Below, piece by piece: positions 46,830 to 54,580 of a stretch of 64,000 nucleotides of DNA (positions are counted from its first letter, which is position 1; every line of letters starts with the position of its first letter). Source of the DNA: Parabacteroides distasonis. Lineage in GTDB: Bacteria > Bacteroidota > Bacteroidia > Bacteroidales > Tannerellaceae. A model generated the notes under the pieces. It worked only from the letters and a program-made list of their open reading frames with translations. It did no database searches and was not told the origin of the DNA. The translations under genes were made by a program, and so were the position numbers. The DNA is taken from positions 1 through 64,000 of the forward strand of contig JAFBIU010000004.1 in NCBI GenBank assembly GCA_021531775.1, read 5' to 3'.

Positions 46830-48686
46830 ATGGATTTACAGAAACAGGAACTTCTGCTCCAGATGGAGTATCTCTACGAAAAGGAGTCTTTCAAACAACA
46901 GACCGAGGCCATGGGCATCGGCCGCCTGGTGAAGCGAGGCATGTGCTGGTATCCGATCCGCATCGGACGTAACTACTACAACTCGCTCAATCAGTTAGTT
47001 GTCGAAATAGAACGGACCGAAGATGCCGACATTGAACACTGCTTCGAGTTCGGACGTCCGGTCCGTCTCTTTTCCGAAGAGGCGGGTCGTGTCCACTACC
47101 TCGACTTCACGGCAACCGTCAATTACGTGGATGGCGACCGCATGGTGCTCATTCTGCCCTCGCCCCAAGCGTTGACGAATCTCGCCCTGCTGACAGGAGC
47201 CATCGGTGTGCAGCTCTATTTCGACGAAACCAGCTACCGCACCATGTTCGAGGCACTGCATCAGGTGCTCCAGGCACGCAACAACCGGTTGGCCGAACTG
47301 CGCGACACCTTCCATGGCAGCCGCCGACCGGAGCAGTTTCAGTTCGGTCCGACCCGTTTCCCCTGGCTGAATCCATCGCAGGAACAAGCCGTCAACCGGG
47401 TGCTCCATGCCAAGGATGTGGCCATCGTACACGGCCCTCCCGGCACTGGCAAGACCACGACCCTCGTGGAGGCGATCTATGAAACCCTGCATCGCGAGAA
47501 TCAGGTGTTGGTCTGCGCACAGAGCAACATGGCAGTCGATTGGATCAGCGAGAAGCTGGTCGATCGGGGCGTTCCCGTCCTGCGCTTGGGCAATCCGACG
47601 CGCGTCAACGACAAGATGCTCTCGTTCACCTACGAACGGCGGTTCGAGAATCATCCCGACTATCCGCAACTCTGGAGCATCCGTAAGGCCATCCGCGAGC
47701 TGTACAGCCAAAGCCGGAGCGGCAAGGATCGGGAGAAAATTCATCAGAAAATCAATGCGTTGAAAGATCGGGCAACCGAGTTGGAGATTCGCATCAACGA
47801 GTCGCTCTTTGCCGAAGCCCGCGTCATTGCCTGTACACTGGTCGGCTCGGCACACCGCCTGCTGATGCGCCATCGCTTCGGGACACTCTTCATCGACGAG
47901 GCGGCACAAGCCCTGGAAGCGGCTTGCTGGATTGCCATTCGCAAAGCAGACCGGGTGATTCTAGCTGGCGATCACTGCCAGTTGCCGCCGACGATCAAGT
48001 GCCCGGAGGCAGCCCGAGGCGGATTGGGCGAAACCTTGATGCAGGTGGTGGTGCAGCATCGGCCGGAGACGGTTTCACTGCTGACGCTGCAATATCGCAT
48101 GAATGAGTCGATTATGCGTTTCTCGTCGGAGTGGTTCTACCACGGTGCGTTGCAAGCGGCTCCGGAGGTGAAGCATCGGAGCATCCTCGATTTCGACACG
48201 CCCATCGAATGGCTCGACACAGCCGAATTGGAAGAGAGCGGCGAAGAGTTTGTCGGAGAGAACTACGGACGCATCAACCGGGCCGAGGCACTCTTCTCCA
48301 TCGAACAGTTGAAGCGTTACATTGAGAAGATTGGGAAACAGCGTTTTCTGGACGAACGTATCGACGTGGGACTCATCTCGCCCTACAAGGCGCAGGTGCA
48401 GTATTTGCGCCAATTGATCAAGCGGGAAGCCTTCTTCAAGCCCTTCCGTTCAGCCATCAGTATCAATACGGTAGATGGTTTTCAAGGGCAAGAACGGGAC
48501 ATCATTCTCATCAGCTTGGTGCGTGCCAACGAGGCGGGACAGATCGGATTCCTGAATGATTTGCGCCGCATGAATGTGGCCATGACGCGTGCCCGGATGA
48601 AGCTGATCATCCTCGGCGATGTGGCGACGCTCACTCACCATCCCTTCTACAAGCGACTGCATGCGTTCATCTCCCAAGGGGACTGA
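46830..48686 (+). CDS. UPF1/IGHMBP2-like superfamily 1 helicase
   Basis: A 618-residue SF1B-type DNA/RNA helicase. After an N-terminal beta-rich domain, motif I is HGPPGTGKTTT (about residues 201-211), then TLFIDEAAQALEAA, AGDHCQLPPT and VDGFQGQERDIILISLVRAN, with a late MTRARMKLIILGD. The substrate is unknown; relatives unwind short DNA or RNA. Its last 15 codons (FYKRLHAFISQGD) are duplicated at 50262-50306 beyond the ATPase gene, which suggests that something was inserted directly after this gene. Confidence 0.92.
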   Translation: MDLQKQELLLQMEYLYEKESFKQQTEAMGIGRLVKRGMCWYPIRIGRNYYNSLNQLVVEIERTEDADIEHCFEFGRPVRLFSEEAGRVHYLDFTATVNYVDGDRMVLILPSPQALTNLALLTGAIGVQLYFDETSYRTMFEALHQVLQARNNRLAELRDTFHGSRRPEQFQFGPTRFPWLNPSQEQAVNRVLHAKDVAIVHGPPGTGKTTTLVEAIYETLHRENQVLVCAQSNMAVDWISEKLVDRGVPVLRLGNPTRVNDKMLSFTYERRFENHPDYPQLWSIRKAIRELYSQSRSGKDREKIHQKINALKDRATELEIRINESLFAEARVIACTLVGSAHRLLMRHRFGTLFIDEAAQALEAACWIAIRKADRVILAGDHCQLPPTIKCPEAARGGLGETLMQVVVQHRPETVSLLTLQYRMNESIMRFSSEWFYHGALQAAPEVKHRSILDFDTPIEWLDTAELEESGEEFVGENYGRINRAEALFSIEQLKRYIEKIGKQRFLDERIDVGLISPYKAQVQYLRQLIKREAFFKPFRSAISINTVDGFQGQERDIILISLVRANEAGQIGFLNDLRRMNVAMTRARMKLIILGDVATLTHHPFYKRLHAFISQGD

Positions 48687-48752
48687 GTGTCCCCCGCGGA
48701 GGGTTCGCCGATCAACTTTGACAAGATGACAAGATGACAATGGTGACAAGGG
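48642..48752 (+). repeat. Direct repeat copy A: helicase 3' end plus TGACAA module
   Basis: It includes the last 45 bases of the helicase gene, a small hairpin (GGGGAC/GTCCCC near 48678-48694), GGGTTCGCCGATCAACTTTG and then tandem TGACAAGA units to about 48752. Copy B at 50262-50364 matches it with only a few substitutions and lacks one eight-base unit. The two copies bracket the AAA_14 ATPase gene. Confidence 0.85.
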
Positions 48753-48812
48753 AGAAGGGGAGCAAACCTGTAAAATATCCACCGCCTGCTTGCATAATTC
48801 AGAGAAAACAGG

Positions 48813-48866
48813 CATCTTTGCACTAACAAGTGCAGAAAAATGTAGAAATCGACACAAATCTGCACT
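48813..48866 (+). promoter_or_regulatory. Possible -7 box and TGCACT inverted repeats before the AAA_14 ATPase gene
   Basis: CATCTTTG at 48813-48820 differs from TAnnTTTG by one base. Overlapping its end is TGCACT-AACA-AGTGCA (48819-48834). The second arm, extended to AGTGCAGA (48829-48836), is repeated inverted as TCTGCACT at 48859-48866. Three half-sites around the expected transcript start suggest an operator or an RNA hairpin; no bound protein is known. Confidence 0.5.
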
Positions 48867-48894
48867 CGTTAATGTAAAACGGATAAAATCGATT

Positions 48895-50226
48895 ATGGAA
48901 ATCAGGAGAGACATCATCGCAAAATTGAAGGATTGGAAGCAACAGGAGGGCCGAAAACCCATCCTCTTAAAGGGTGCGCGACAGATTGGCAAAACATGGG
49001 TGATGGAGACATTCGGTCGGGAAAATTTCGACTATTGTGCCAAATTTGATTTCGACCGACAGGAAGAACTGAAGTCTGTGTTCCGTCAGACCAAGTCTCC
49101 CCAACGCATCCTTAAGGAACTGGCCCTGTACACCGATGTTCCCCTCATTCCGGGTAAGACCCTGCTTATCTTTGATGAGATTCAGGAATGTAAGGAGGCA
49201 TTCAACAGCTTGAAATACTTCTGTGAAGAGGCTCCTGAATATCATATCCTGGCCGCAGGCTCTCTGTTGGGCGTAGCCGTCAAGCGGCGTCGGATGACCG
49301 TTCCAGTCGGCAAGGTCCGGATCGAAAGGATGTATCCCGTGTCGTTCAAGGAGTTTCTCCGGGCGAGCGATGAGCAGGTGTGGCACTACGTGGAGGAACT
49401 GGAAGAGGCTGGTCGCCTGCCCGAAATCATCTTGAACAAACTGAAAACGGAATATCGCAGATACATGGTGTCGGGCGGGATGCCAGAAGCCGTCAAGTGC
49501 ATGCTGGAGAACAGAGGCATGGCGGAGGTGGACAAGACCCTGCAGGACATCCTTGACCTCTACGAATTGGATTTTGCGAAATATGCCGAAGCGAGGGAGA
49601 TTCCGCGGATTCATGCGGTGTGGCATTCCTTACCGTCTCAGTTGGCCAAGGAAAATCGCAAATTCATCTTCAAGGTCGTCAAACCGGGATCCCGGGCCAA
49701 GGATTATGAGGATGCTCTGATGTGGCTCGAAGATGCCGGCATGATTTATCGCATCTACAACATCAGCAAGCCTGCACTTCCCCTCTCGGCCTATGCGGAT
49801 GTCTCGGCCTTCAAGATCTACGCCTGTGATTGCGGCCTGCTGCGTCGGTTGGCCAACCTGCCCGCGAACGTCGTGCTCGACAATGCTGCCAATTACACAG
49901 AATTCAAGGGCAGCATGGCTGAAAATGCCGTCTTGCAGTCGATGATGCCGTTGCTGGATGGAACACCCTACTACTGGTCCTCCGACAGTCGGGCAGAAAT
50001 TGAGTTCGTCATTCAGGACAACGACCGGATTATTCCCATCGAGGTAAAGGCCGAGAATTGCATCAGTGGACGGAGTCTGACGGTCTATACGGAGAAATAC
50101 CATCCCGAAGTGCGCATCCGTTTCTCGTTTCTGAACATGCAGCTGAGCAATGGCCTGCTTTCCTGCCCTTCCCCCTTGGCAGAATGGTATGGCAAGTTTC
50201 TTCCTGGGCTCAAGACTCCCGAATAA
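48895..50226 (+). CDS. AAA_14/DUF4143 ATPase with PD-(D/E)XK-like C-terminus
   Basis: A 443-residue ATPase. The N-terminal AAA_14 domain has Walker A GARQIGKT (27-34) and Walker B LLIFDEIQE (D94, E95). The C-terminal DUF4143 domain has a nuclease-like core: RAEIEFVI with E370, then IPIEVKA with E383 and K385, where many relatives have Asp in the first position. The family is present in many copies in Bacteroidota and its function is not established. The ATG at 48895 is chosen as the first Met in front of the conserved start of the domain. The gene is bracketed by 100-base direct repeats, unlike its neighbours. Confidence 0.9.
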   Translation: MEIRRDIIAKLKDWKQQEGRKPILLKGARQIGKTWVMETFGRENFDYCAKFDFDRQEELKSVFRQTKSPQRILKELALYTDVPLIPGKTLLIFDEIQECKEAFNSLKYFCEEAPEYHILAAGSLLGVAVKRRRMTVPVGKVRIERMYPVSFKEFLRASDEQVWHYVEELEEAGRLPEIILNKLKTEYRRYMVSGGMPEAVKCMLENRGMAEVDKTLQDILDLYELDFAKYAEAREIPRIHAVWHSLPSQLAKENRKFIFKVVKPGSRAKDYEDALMWLEDAGMIYRIYNISKPALPLSAYADVSAFKIYACDCGLLRRLANLPANVVLDNAANYTEFKGSMAENAVLQSMMPLLDGTPYYWSSDSRAEIEFVIQDNDRIIPIEVKAENCISGRSLTVYTEKYHPEVRIRFSFLNMQLSNGLLSCPSPLAEWYGKFLPGLKTPE

Positions 50227-50261
50227 ATCTCCGTGTGTTGGACTTATAGCTACACTGGGTT

Positions 50262-50364
50262 TTCCTTCTACAAGCGGCTGCATGTGTTCATCTCCCAAGG
50301 GGACAGAGTGCTCCCCTCGGAGGGTTCGCCGATCAACTTTGACAAGATGACAACCGTGACAAGG
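50262..50364 (+). repeat. Direct repeat copy B: helicase 3' end fragment plus TGACAA module
   Basis: A near copy of 48642-48752. It still reads FYKRLHVFISQGD in one frame, now without the rest of the helicase. It then has GGGTTCGCCGATCAACTTTG and two TGACAA-type units. It lies 36 bases after the ATPase stop and 43 bases before the IS1595-like remnant. Confidence 0.85.
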
Positions 50365-50395
50365 TGAGGGGCTTTGGGCCTTGATTTTTGTATCG

Positions 50396-50957
50396 TATAT
50401 TTGTAAGTAACAAAAACAGAGGAAAATAAGGATACACAGTCACAAGATTTCAAGGCATTAAGAGAATTGATCGATCAGTTTACACCCGAGGTGAGGAAAC
50501 AAGCCTTACAGTACCTCACAACTGTCATGGATACGGACGGGGCAGCTTTGGCAGATGGTGTATCAGAGAAGGAAAACCACCAGGTGAACTGTTGTCCCCA
50601 TTGCAAGTCGACTTCGATACATAAGTATGGCATGGCGAAAAAGACAGGCAGCCAGCGTTACCGCTGTAAAGATTGCGGAGAAACTTTAGTTCTGACCATG
50701 TACACAAGAAAGACCCTCGGATTAATGTCCAGCGTGTCAATGCCATACACAGCCACTTCAAAACATTTCTCAGAAAGTTCGATGGAGTGAGCACCAAATA
50801 CTTGGTCAACTACATCAACTGGTTCTTGTATCTGGAAAAGAAGGCATCGAACACCGTCTCGTTCATCAAGAACTTCATTTTGGAGATTCTGATGGACTAC
50901 AATGCACGTGGGCTATACAGACAGTTTAAGGCTAACAGGGTATTAGTCTGTCAATGA
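50396..50957 (+). pseudogene. Internally deleted IS1595-family transposase
   Basis: Two ends of one transposase remain. The N-terminal part reads from about 50407 and includes a zinc ribbon (CCPHC and CKDCG). The C-terminal part at about 50706-50957 reads INVQRVNAIHSHFKTFLRKF and GVSTKYLVNYINWF, a typical IS1595/ISXO2 C-terminus. The two are in different frames, and the catalytic DDE core of perhaps 180 residues is missing, with the joint near 50700-50710. A perfect -7 box TATATTTG (50396-50403) leads it, but no ATG is visible at the expected place. It is not functional. Terminal repeats could not be defined. Confidence 0.82.
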
Positions 50958-50972
50958 TTTATCAACACCTTT

Positions 50973-51086
50973 TCAAAACATAGCGTTATAAAGCAATCTC
51001 GCCCCGTCTGTCTGCTTCAGTACGAGTGTCCGCTGATGGCTCGTTAGCCGCAGCGGAAAGCTGAATGTGAATAATGTCTGTTCCAT
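50973..51086 (-). pseudogene. Short 37-codon frame, possible truncated TnpB/OrfB-like N-terminus
   Basis: It reads MEQTLFTFSFPLRLTSHQ, then TDGARLLYNAMF, and stops. The spacing of LRLTSHQRTL and GARLLYN resembles the N-terminal strand-helix of OrfB/TnpB-type transposases (Lyr-x-P-x-xQ ... RxVYN), but 37 residues are too few to be sure. A perfect -7 box lies only eight bases before its ATG, so the transcript would be almost leaderless. It abuts the end of the IS1595-like remnant and may have been cut by it. Confidence 0.35.
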
Positions 51087-51093
51087 TACACTA

Positions 51094-51101
51094 CAAAGAT
51101 A
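51094..51101 (-). promoter_or_regulatory. -7 box (TATCTTTG) before the short frame
   Basis: On the minus strand TATCTTTG followed by TAG matches TAnnTTTG. The ATG of the short frame lies eight bases downstream. Confidence 0.6.
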
Positions 51102-51231
51102 ATACAAGGAGTGCCTATCCATCCCGCCACCAAACATGGTGGGGGAATTTCGGCATATCATGTTAAATCCGTATCACCTGCTACACTTGCATCGGTGGTG
51201 CGGATTTAAGTTTGTGGTGTATAAAAAGGTA

Positions 51232-51260
51232 GTGGCTCACACGTCTAAGGTGTGAGCCAC
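51232..51260 (-). terminator. Strong hairpin, likely terminator of the Abi gene
   Basis: An 11-base perfect stem GTGGCTCACAC (51232-51242) and GTGTGAGCCAC (51250-51260) encloses a seven-base loop. Read on the minus strand it is followed by TACCTTTTT, fitting termination downstream of the Abi gene that ends at 51395. Confidence 0.7.
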
Positions 51261-51394
51261 ATTTAATCCTTTTAGAGTGTTAATGGTGCGACAAAGGCAT
51301 CCACTAGCACTTTTTGACGCTGCAAAATTAGCGATTTCATCCCAATCCACCAATTTTAATGCAACTTTTCTTATAGGATTCCTTTATTTTTCCG

Positions 51395-52312
51395 TCATTT
51401 TATGGTCTGAAGCTGTGAAATGGAAGCCAAATCCCATGTCATGTGTGTCGCTGTCTCAACAACCTGCTGTAGTGATGCCCCTTTGTTTTTCAAGTTCATA
51501 TATGCCTTGTTGAGTTCGATAATAAGGTCATGCTGCCTGTTGCTTGATATTCTGCCAATCAAAAAGGAAATGACTTTGATGGCTCCACCAAGACTGTATG
51601 ACTCGTCTGACGTGACCTTGCCAGCCGGACCGCTTTTGATTAACTGGTACATCCTTGCGTCATATAACACTGAACCATGCGCACATATATTGCGAACGCA
51701 ACGTATAGCCTCCATATAGTTCTCAAAGACCGCTGTCTGGTTTACCCCGAAATAGAGCGAGATGTCCCGTTTGTCGGTCACACTCTTCAGACTGGTGAAT
51801 AGTGTCAGCATACTGCCAAGTGTCATGTGCTCCAGTGTCTTCCATGCAGGAGCATACTTGTCGTTCTTGTAGTGCTTGTGATGGCGGCGGATGTTCGCGT
51901 TCTTTCTGATGCCATCATAGCAAGTGCTGTCAAAACTGTCCACGAAGGACTGGTCGACTACGTTTGAGTTGACAAACCAACATGGATCGTCCCTGTATCT
52001 GTTACTGAGCGTATAAGTCATATAGGTGCGGAAAGCTACTTCAATCCTGCTGATGTACCTCATGAGGATGTTCCGTATGTCAAAGTCAAAATAGTACAAG
52101 GCTACGGCATCCGTGAACCTCGTCCCGACTTTCATCTTGTGGTCGCGCATCTTCAGTTGTGGATAGGTGACCTCAAAAGGGAAAAAGTAGAATCCCAGGC
52201 GATAATAGCCAATATCAAGAAGATTCTCCTTCGCCTTTTCCTCGTCCACGATGGTTACATTCCTGTCCCTGAGACGCTTAATCTGTTCCTCTATGGTTGT
52301 TACTTTCTTCAT
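51395..52312 (-). CDS. Abi family (AbiD/AbiF-like) protein with HEPN motif
   Basis: A 305-residue Abi_2 family protein: TIEEQIKRLRDRNVTI and LLDIGYYRLGFYFFPF at the N-terminus, YYFDFDIRNILMRYISRIEVAFR in the middle. The HEPN ribonuclease motif R-x4-H is present as RNICAH (R207, H212). Members abort phage infection or act as toxins, probably by RNA cleavage. The ATG at 52312 follows a -7 box at 52331-52338, so the open extension to 52393 is upstream of the transcript. Codon use is more AT-rich than in the flanking core genes. It lies next to two excisionase-like genes. Confidence 0.88.
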   Translation of the reverse strand: MKKVTTIEEQIKRLRDRNVTIVDEEKAKENLLDIGYYRLGFYFFPFEVTYPQLKMRDHKMKVGTRFTDAVALYYFDFDIRNILMRYISRIEVAFRTYMTYTLSNRYRDDPCWFVNSNVVDQSFVDSFDSTCYDGIRKNANIRRHHKHYKNDKYAPAWKTLEHMTLGSMLTLFTSLKSVTDKRDISLYFGVNQTAVFENYMEAIRCVRNICAHGSVLYDARMYQLIKSGPAGKVTSDESYSLGGAIKVISFLIGRISSNRQHDLIIELNKAYMNLKNKGASLQQVVETATHMTWDLASISQLQTIK

Positions 52313-52330
52313 TATCTTGTAATTTGAATT

Positions 52331-52338
52331 CAAAATTA
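52331..52338 (-). promoter_or_regulatory. -7 box (TAATTTTG) for the Abi gene
   Basis: On the minus strand TAATTTTG, preceded by a T-tract, matches TAnnTTTG. It lies 18 bases before the ATG at 52312 and excludes the longer frame. Confidence 0.7.
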
Positions 52339-52427
52339 CAAAAAAAATATCCGAAAACAGTAACCTTTTCCCTGCAAAATGCGGTTGCGGCATAATTCAC
52401 AAGCGATTTGTGATGATTCATGTCCCT

Positions 52428-52730
52428 CTATTCTGCCTTCCATCTGGCAGGCTGGTAGTTCCTTTCAAGAAGTTCCTGCACGTCCTGTTCCTTATAAAGT
52501 ACCTTGCCCTGACAATAAGTAAAGGGAATCAGTCCCTTGTTGCGATACTGCTGCAAGGTGTGTCGGCTCACTTTGAGCATTTCCGACAGTTTCTTGTCTG
52601 TCATGTATCGCACACCGTCCAGCAATGGGCGGTAATGCTGCGTAGCCTCTTCGTGCTGTTCCAGTGCCTTTCGGATGCGTCCGTAAAGGTCGGTGAAATA
52701 ATCCTTCGTGATAATGTCCTGTCCTAACAT
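52428..52730 (-). CDS. Helix-turn-helix (excisionase/MerR-like) protein
   Basis: A 100-residue protein with an HTH_17-type domain, MTDKKLSEMLKVSRHTLQQYRNKGLIPF, followed by the wing VLYKEQDVQELL. Such proteins are carried by Bacteroidota integrative elements as excision or regulatory factors. It follows the second HTH gene by seven bases on the same strand, so they form a pair. No integrase gene is nearby. Confidence 0.85.
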   Translation of the reverse strand: MLGQDIITKDYFTDLYGRIRKALEQHEEATQHYRPLLDGVRYMTDKKLSEMLKVSRHTLQQYRNKGLIPFTYCQGKVLYKEQDVQELLERNYQPARWKAE

Positions 52731-52737
52731 GATGAAT

Positions 52738-53058
52738 CTATTTTGATGGATTGACTATTTCTGTTTCCTCACTCTTAGGGGACTTCTCCGCCAGTCCGTC
52801 AGCAAGAGCTTTCACGTCCTTTGCCTTGTAGTACACCCTGTGCTGGAACTGCGAGAATGGCAGTTTGCCCTGTTCCCGTAGCGAATAGACCGTGCGGCGG
52901 TCCAACTGAAGACCTGCGCACACGTCAGCCGTGTTGAGCCATTGCTCCGGCTGCTTGTCCTCCGTCCGTGCATCCATGCTTGTGATGCGCGATATAAAGT
53001 ACTCCACCGTCTGGATGAAGTCCTCAAAAGCCTTTTTCTCAATAATCACTATCTCCAT
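52738..53058 (-). CDS. Helix-turn-helix (excisionase-like) protein
   Basis: A 106-residue protein with an N-terminal helix and an HTH_17 domain: WLNTADVCAGLQLDRRTVYSLREQGKLPF, then VYYKAKDVKAL. It shares the plan of the gene at 52428-52730, and the two probably come from one integrative element. A TTACTTTG box lies 32 bases before the ATG. It may control excision or transcription of a lost element. Confidence 0.85.
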   Translation of the reverse strand: MEIVIIEKKAFEDFIQTVEYFISRITSMDARTEDKQPEQWLNTADVCAGLQLDRRTVYSLREQGKLPFSQFQHRVYYKAKDVKALADGLAEKSPKSEETEIVNPSK

Positions 53059-53231
53059 ATCTGTCCGATTTTTGATTTCGGGTGCAAAGTAACAAAGGAA
53101 AAAGCCAAACCCAATTAACGGCTATCCCATTTGGCTGAAAGTGCGGTCAGATGGCTGAAAAAGGCCTTCTCCAAGAAAATCATTCCTTAGTAAGAACTTA
53201 TTAGTGAAACAGGTTGTCTTGATACCCCTAA

Positions 53232-53381
53232 TTTTGCACCTGTAAGAATGCGACGTGGGACGAACGTTTTGTGATGGAGGCCGAGGCAAATGCCAAACGA
53301 CCGACCCCTAAACTTTCTCCCGAACGTAAAGCGAGATTGGATCGGGTATTACGTAATATGCAAGACTCTAAACCGGTGTAA
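53232..53381 (+). pseudogene. 3' fragment of an unknown gene
   Basis: A frame open from 53232 without a proper start reads ATWDERFVMEAEANAKRP and then PERKARLDRVLRNMQDSKPV before a TAA. The composition is that of a real charged C-terminus, but I do not recognise the family. A TAATTTTG box at 53229-53236 precedes it. It may mark the right edge of the inserted segment with the Abi and HTH genes. Confidence 0.4.
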
Positions 53382-53490
53382 TCGCCCAATACAAAAATCA
53401 AAATTTCAAAGCCTATCGTTGCTCGCTTGCAAGGATAGTGCCAACTGCCTGCCGCCTATCTACCACATCAGTCGGCTTGGATCTCCTCCG

Positions 53491-53626
53491 AAGCCTTCGA
53501 TAACCCTTCGAATTGCGCGCCTGTTCTATATAGGGCCCGATGGCTGCGTTTGAATCTCGCTGCAAAGATATAACACGAAAGTGCAACCTTGCAAATTTTT
53601 TCACAACTTTTTTCAAAATATTTTTC
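53491..53626 (-). repeat. Dispersed leader element, copy 2, with rRNA-type promoter
   Basis: On the minus strand an A-rich tract is followed by TTTG (53592-53595), 21 bases, the -7 box TATCTTTG (53563-53570) and a leader with ACAGGCGCGC and TCGAA repeats. This is the same order as copy 1 at 22771-22902. No rRNA follows. It would drive transcription toward the gene fragment and the two HTH genes. Confidence 0.6.
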
Positions 53627-53670
53627 ACATCACTATTTTCACACTAACACAATTCATCTCACGTAACCGA

Positions 53671-53844
53671 TTGTCATATTGTCATCTTGTCAAATTGTCA
53701 AAGTTGAAAATCGAAAAAAAGAAGATTGTCTCCCTATATTATAATAAAAATATAAATATATTTTTATTATAGTGTTTAATAATCATTTTTCTCAGATTAT
53801 GAAAATCAACTTTGACAAAATGACAAGATGACAACGGTGACAAC
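53671..53844. repeat. Palindromic dispersed element, copy 2
   Basis: Arms of TTGTCAT units (53671-53706) and TGACAA units (53805-53844) flank a core at 53740-53771 that is palindromic except at its centre and nearly identical to copy 1 at 23004-23184. It lies 45 bases from leader copy 2; in copy 1 the same two parts are 100 bases apart. Confidence 0.8.
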
Positions 53845-54275
53845 ATTTATCCCCTTTTGGAGTCTGTATCCAGTGCGATTTAAGAGGTTCTATTTGTGTT
53901 ATTACGGACTGATATACAATAGATTAATCAAAGATCAAAGAGAGCGATTCCCATGTGTAAGATGGAGAAATCAATCGTTTTACCATTGATTTGCTTCTGA
54001 TGCGGTTTTCTCCGAATTGCAACTTGAGAGGACCGCCCTTCCACTTCCCAAGCTCCATTGCAACGGAGAAGAAGGGGGTGAAAGGGGAAGATTCAGGCAG
54101 GAAATGGAGTTCCTCATCGAGTGCATGAAGGAGATCGGCGAGAAAAATCCTTGAAGATTCCTTGGTCTTTACATCAGAAATCGATATTTTTGTCTTGTAT
54201 AAGTAATTTATAATGTTATGCCAGAGTAACCATTCATTCCCCTATAAAAATTGATCCTCTTAAATAAACAAGCAG
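53845..54275. other. Intergenic stretch without a supported gene
   Basis: AT-rich ends surround a GC-richer patch. One plus-strand frame ends in GRFRQEMEFLIECMKEIGEKNP at about 54154 and may be a gene remnant, but no start or family is evident. Confidence 0.45.
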
Positions 54276-54548
54276 ATGAATGATATTTTAACCGTTAAGC
54301 AGGCTGATTATTTGAATGATTATAAGCTTATCATTCATTTTAGCAATGGAGAAACGAAATCCTTCGACTTTTCTTCCTTGTTCGAGAAAGGCATATGCCA
54401 TAAATTGAAGGATAAGAGTTATTTCAGAAACTTTCGGATAGACTCTTTCACCATCGACTGGAACAATGAAATAGGTTTTGCTCCTGAGTATCTGTATGAG
54501 AATGGGACGCCTTTGGATAAGGAATCTATCTGTGTAACAGCAAAATAA
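54276..54548 (+). CDS. DUF2442 domain protein
   Basis: A 90-residue protein with the DUF2442 plan: YLNDYKLIIHFSNGETKSFDFSSLF, FRNFRIDSFTIDWNNEIGFAPEYLY. The family is small, often paired with DUF4160 as a presumed toxin-antitoxin-like couple, but no DUF4160 gene is next to it here. It is AT-richer than the core genes. It lies between palindromic element copy 2 and the repeat that opens the second ATPase cassette. Confidence 0.82.
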   Translation: MNDILTVKQADYLNDYKLIIHFSNGETKSFDFSSLFEKGICHKLKDKSYFRNFRIDSFTIDWNNEIGFAPEYLYENGTPLDKESICVTAK

Positions 54549-54580
54549 ATACCATCGATTGGCTTAAAATTCACCTCTCA

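Larger units (their letters stand above)
50958..51394. other. Intergenic stretch with a promoter and hairpins but no full gene
   Basis: Apart from the short frame above it holds a stem CCACCA/TGGTGG (51127-51142), a long hairpin at 51232-51260 and AT-rich sequence. No other gene is supported. It has the look of the edge of a former mobile element. Confidence 0.5.

Noticed and set aside
48642-50364. Direct repeats around the first ATPase considered as an IS target duplication
   Set aside because: About 100 bases and imperfect, far longer than any usual target duplication, with no transposase inside.
50396-50957. Programmed frameshift in an IS1595 transposase
   Set aside because: The catalytic core is missing, not just shifted, so frameshifting could not restore it.
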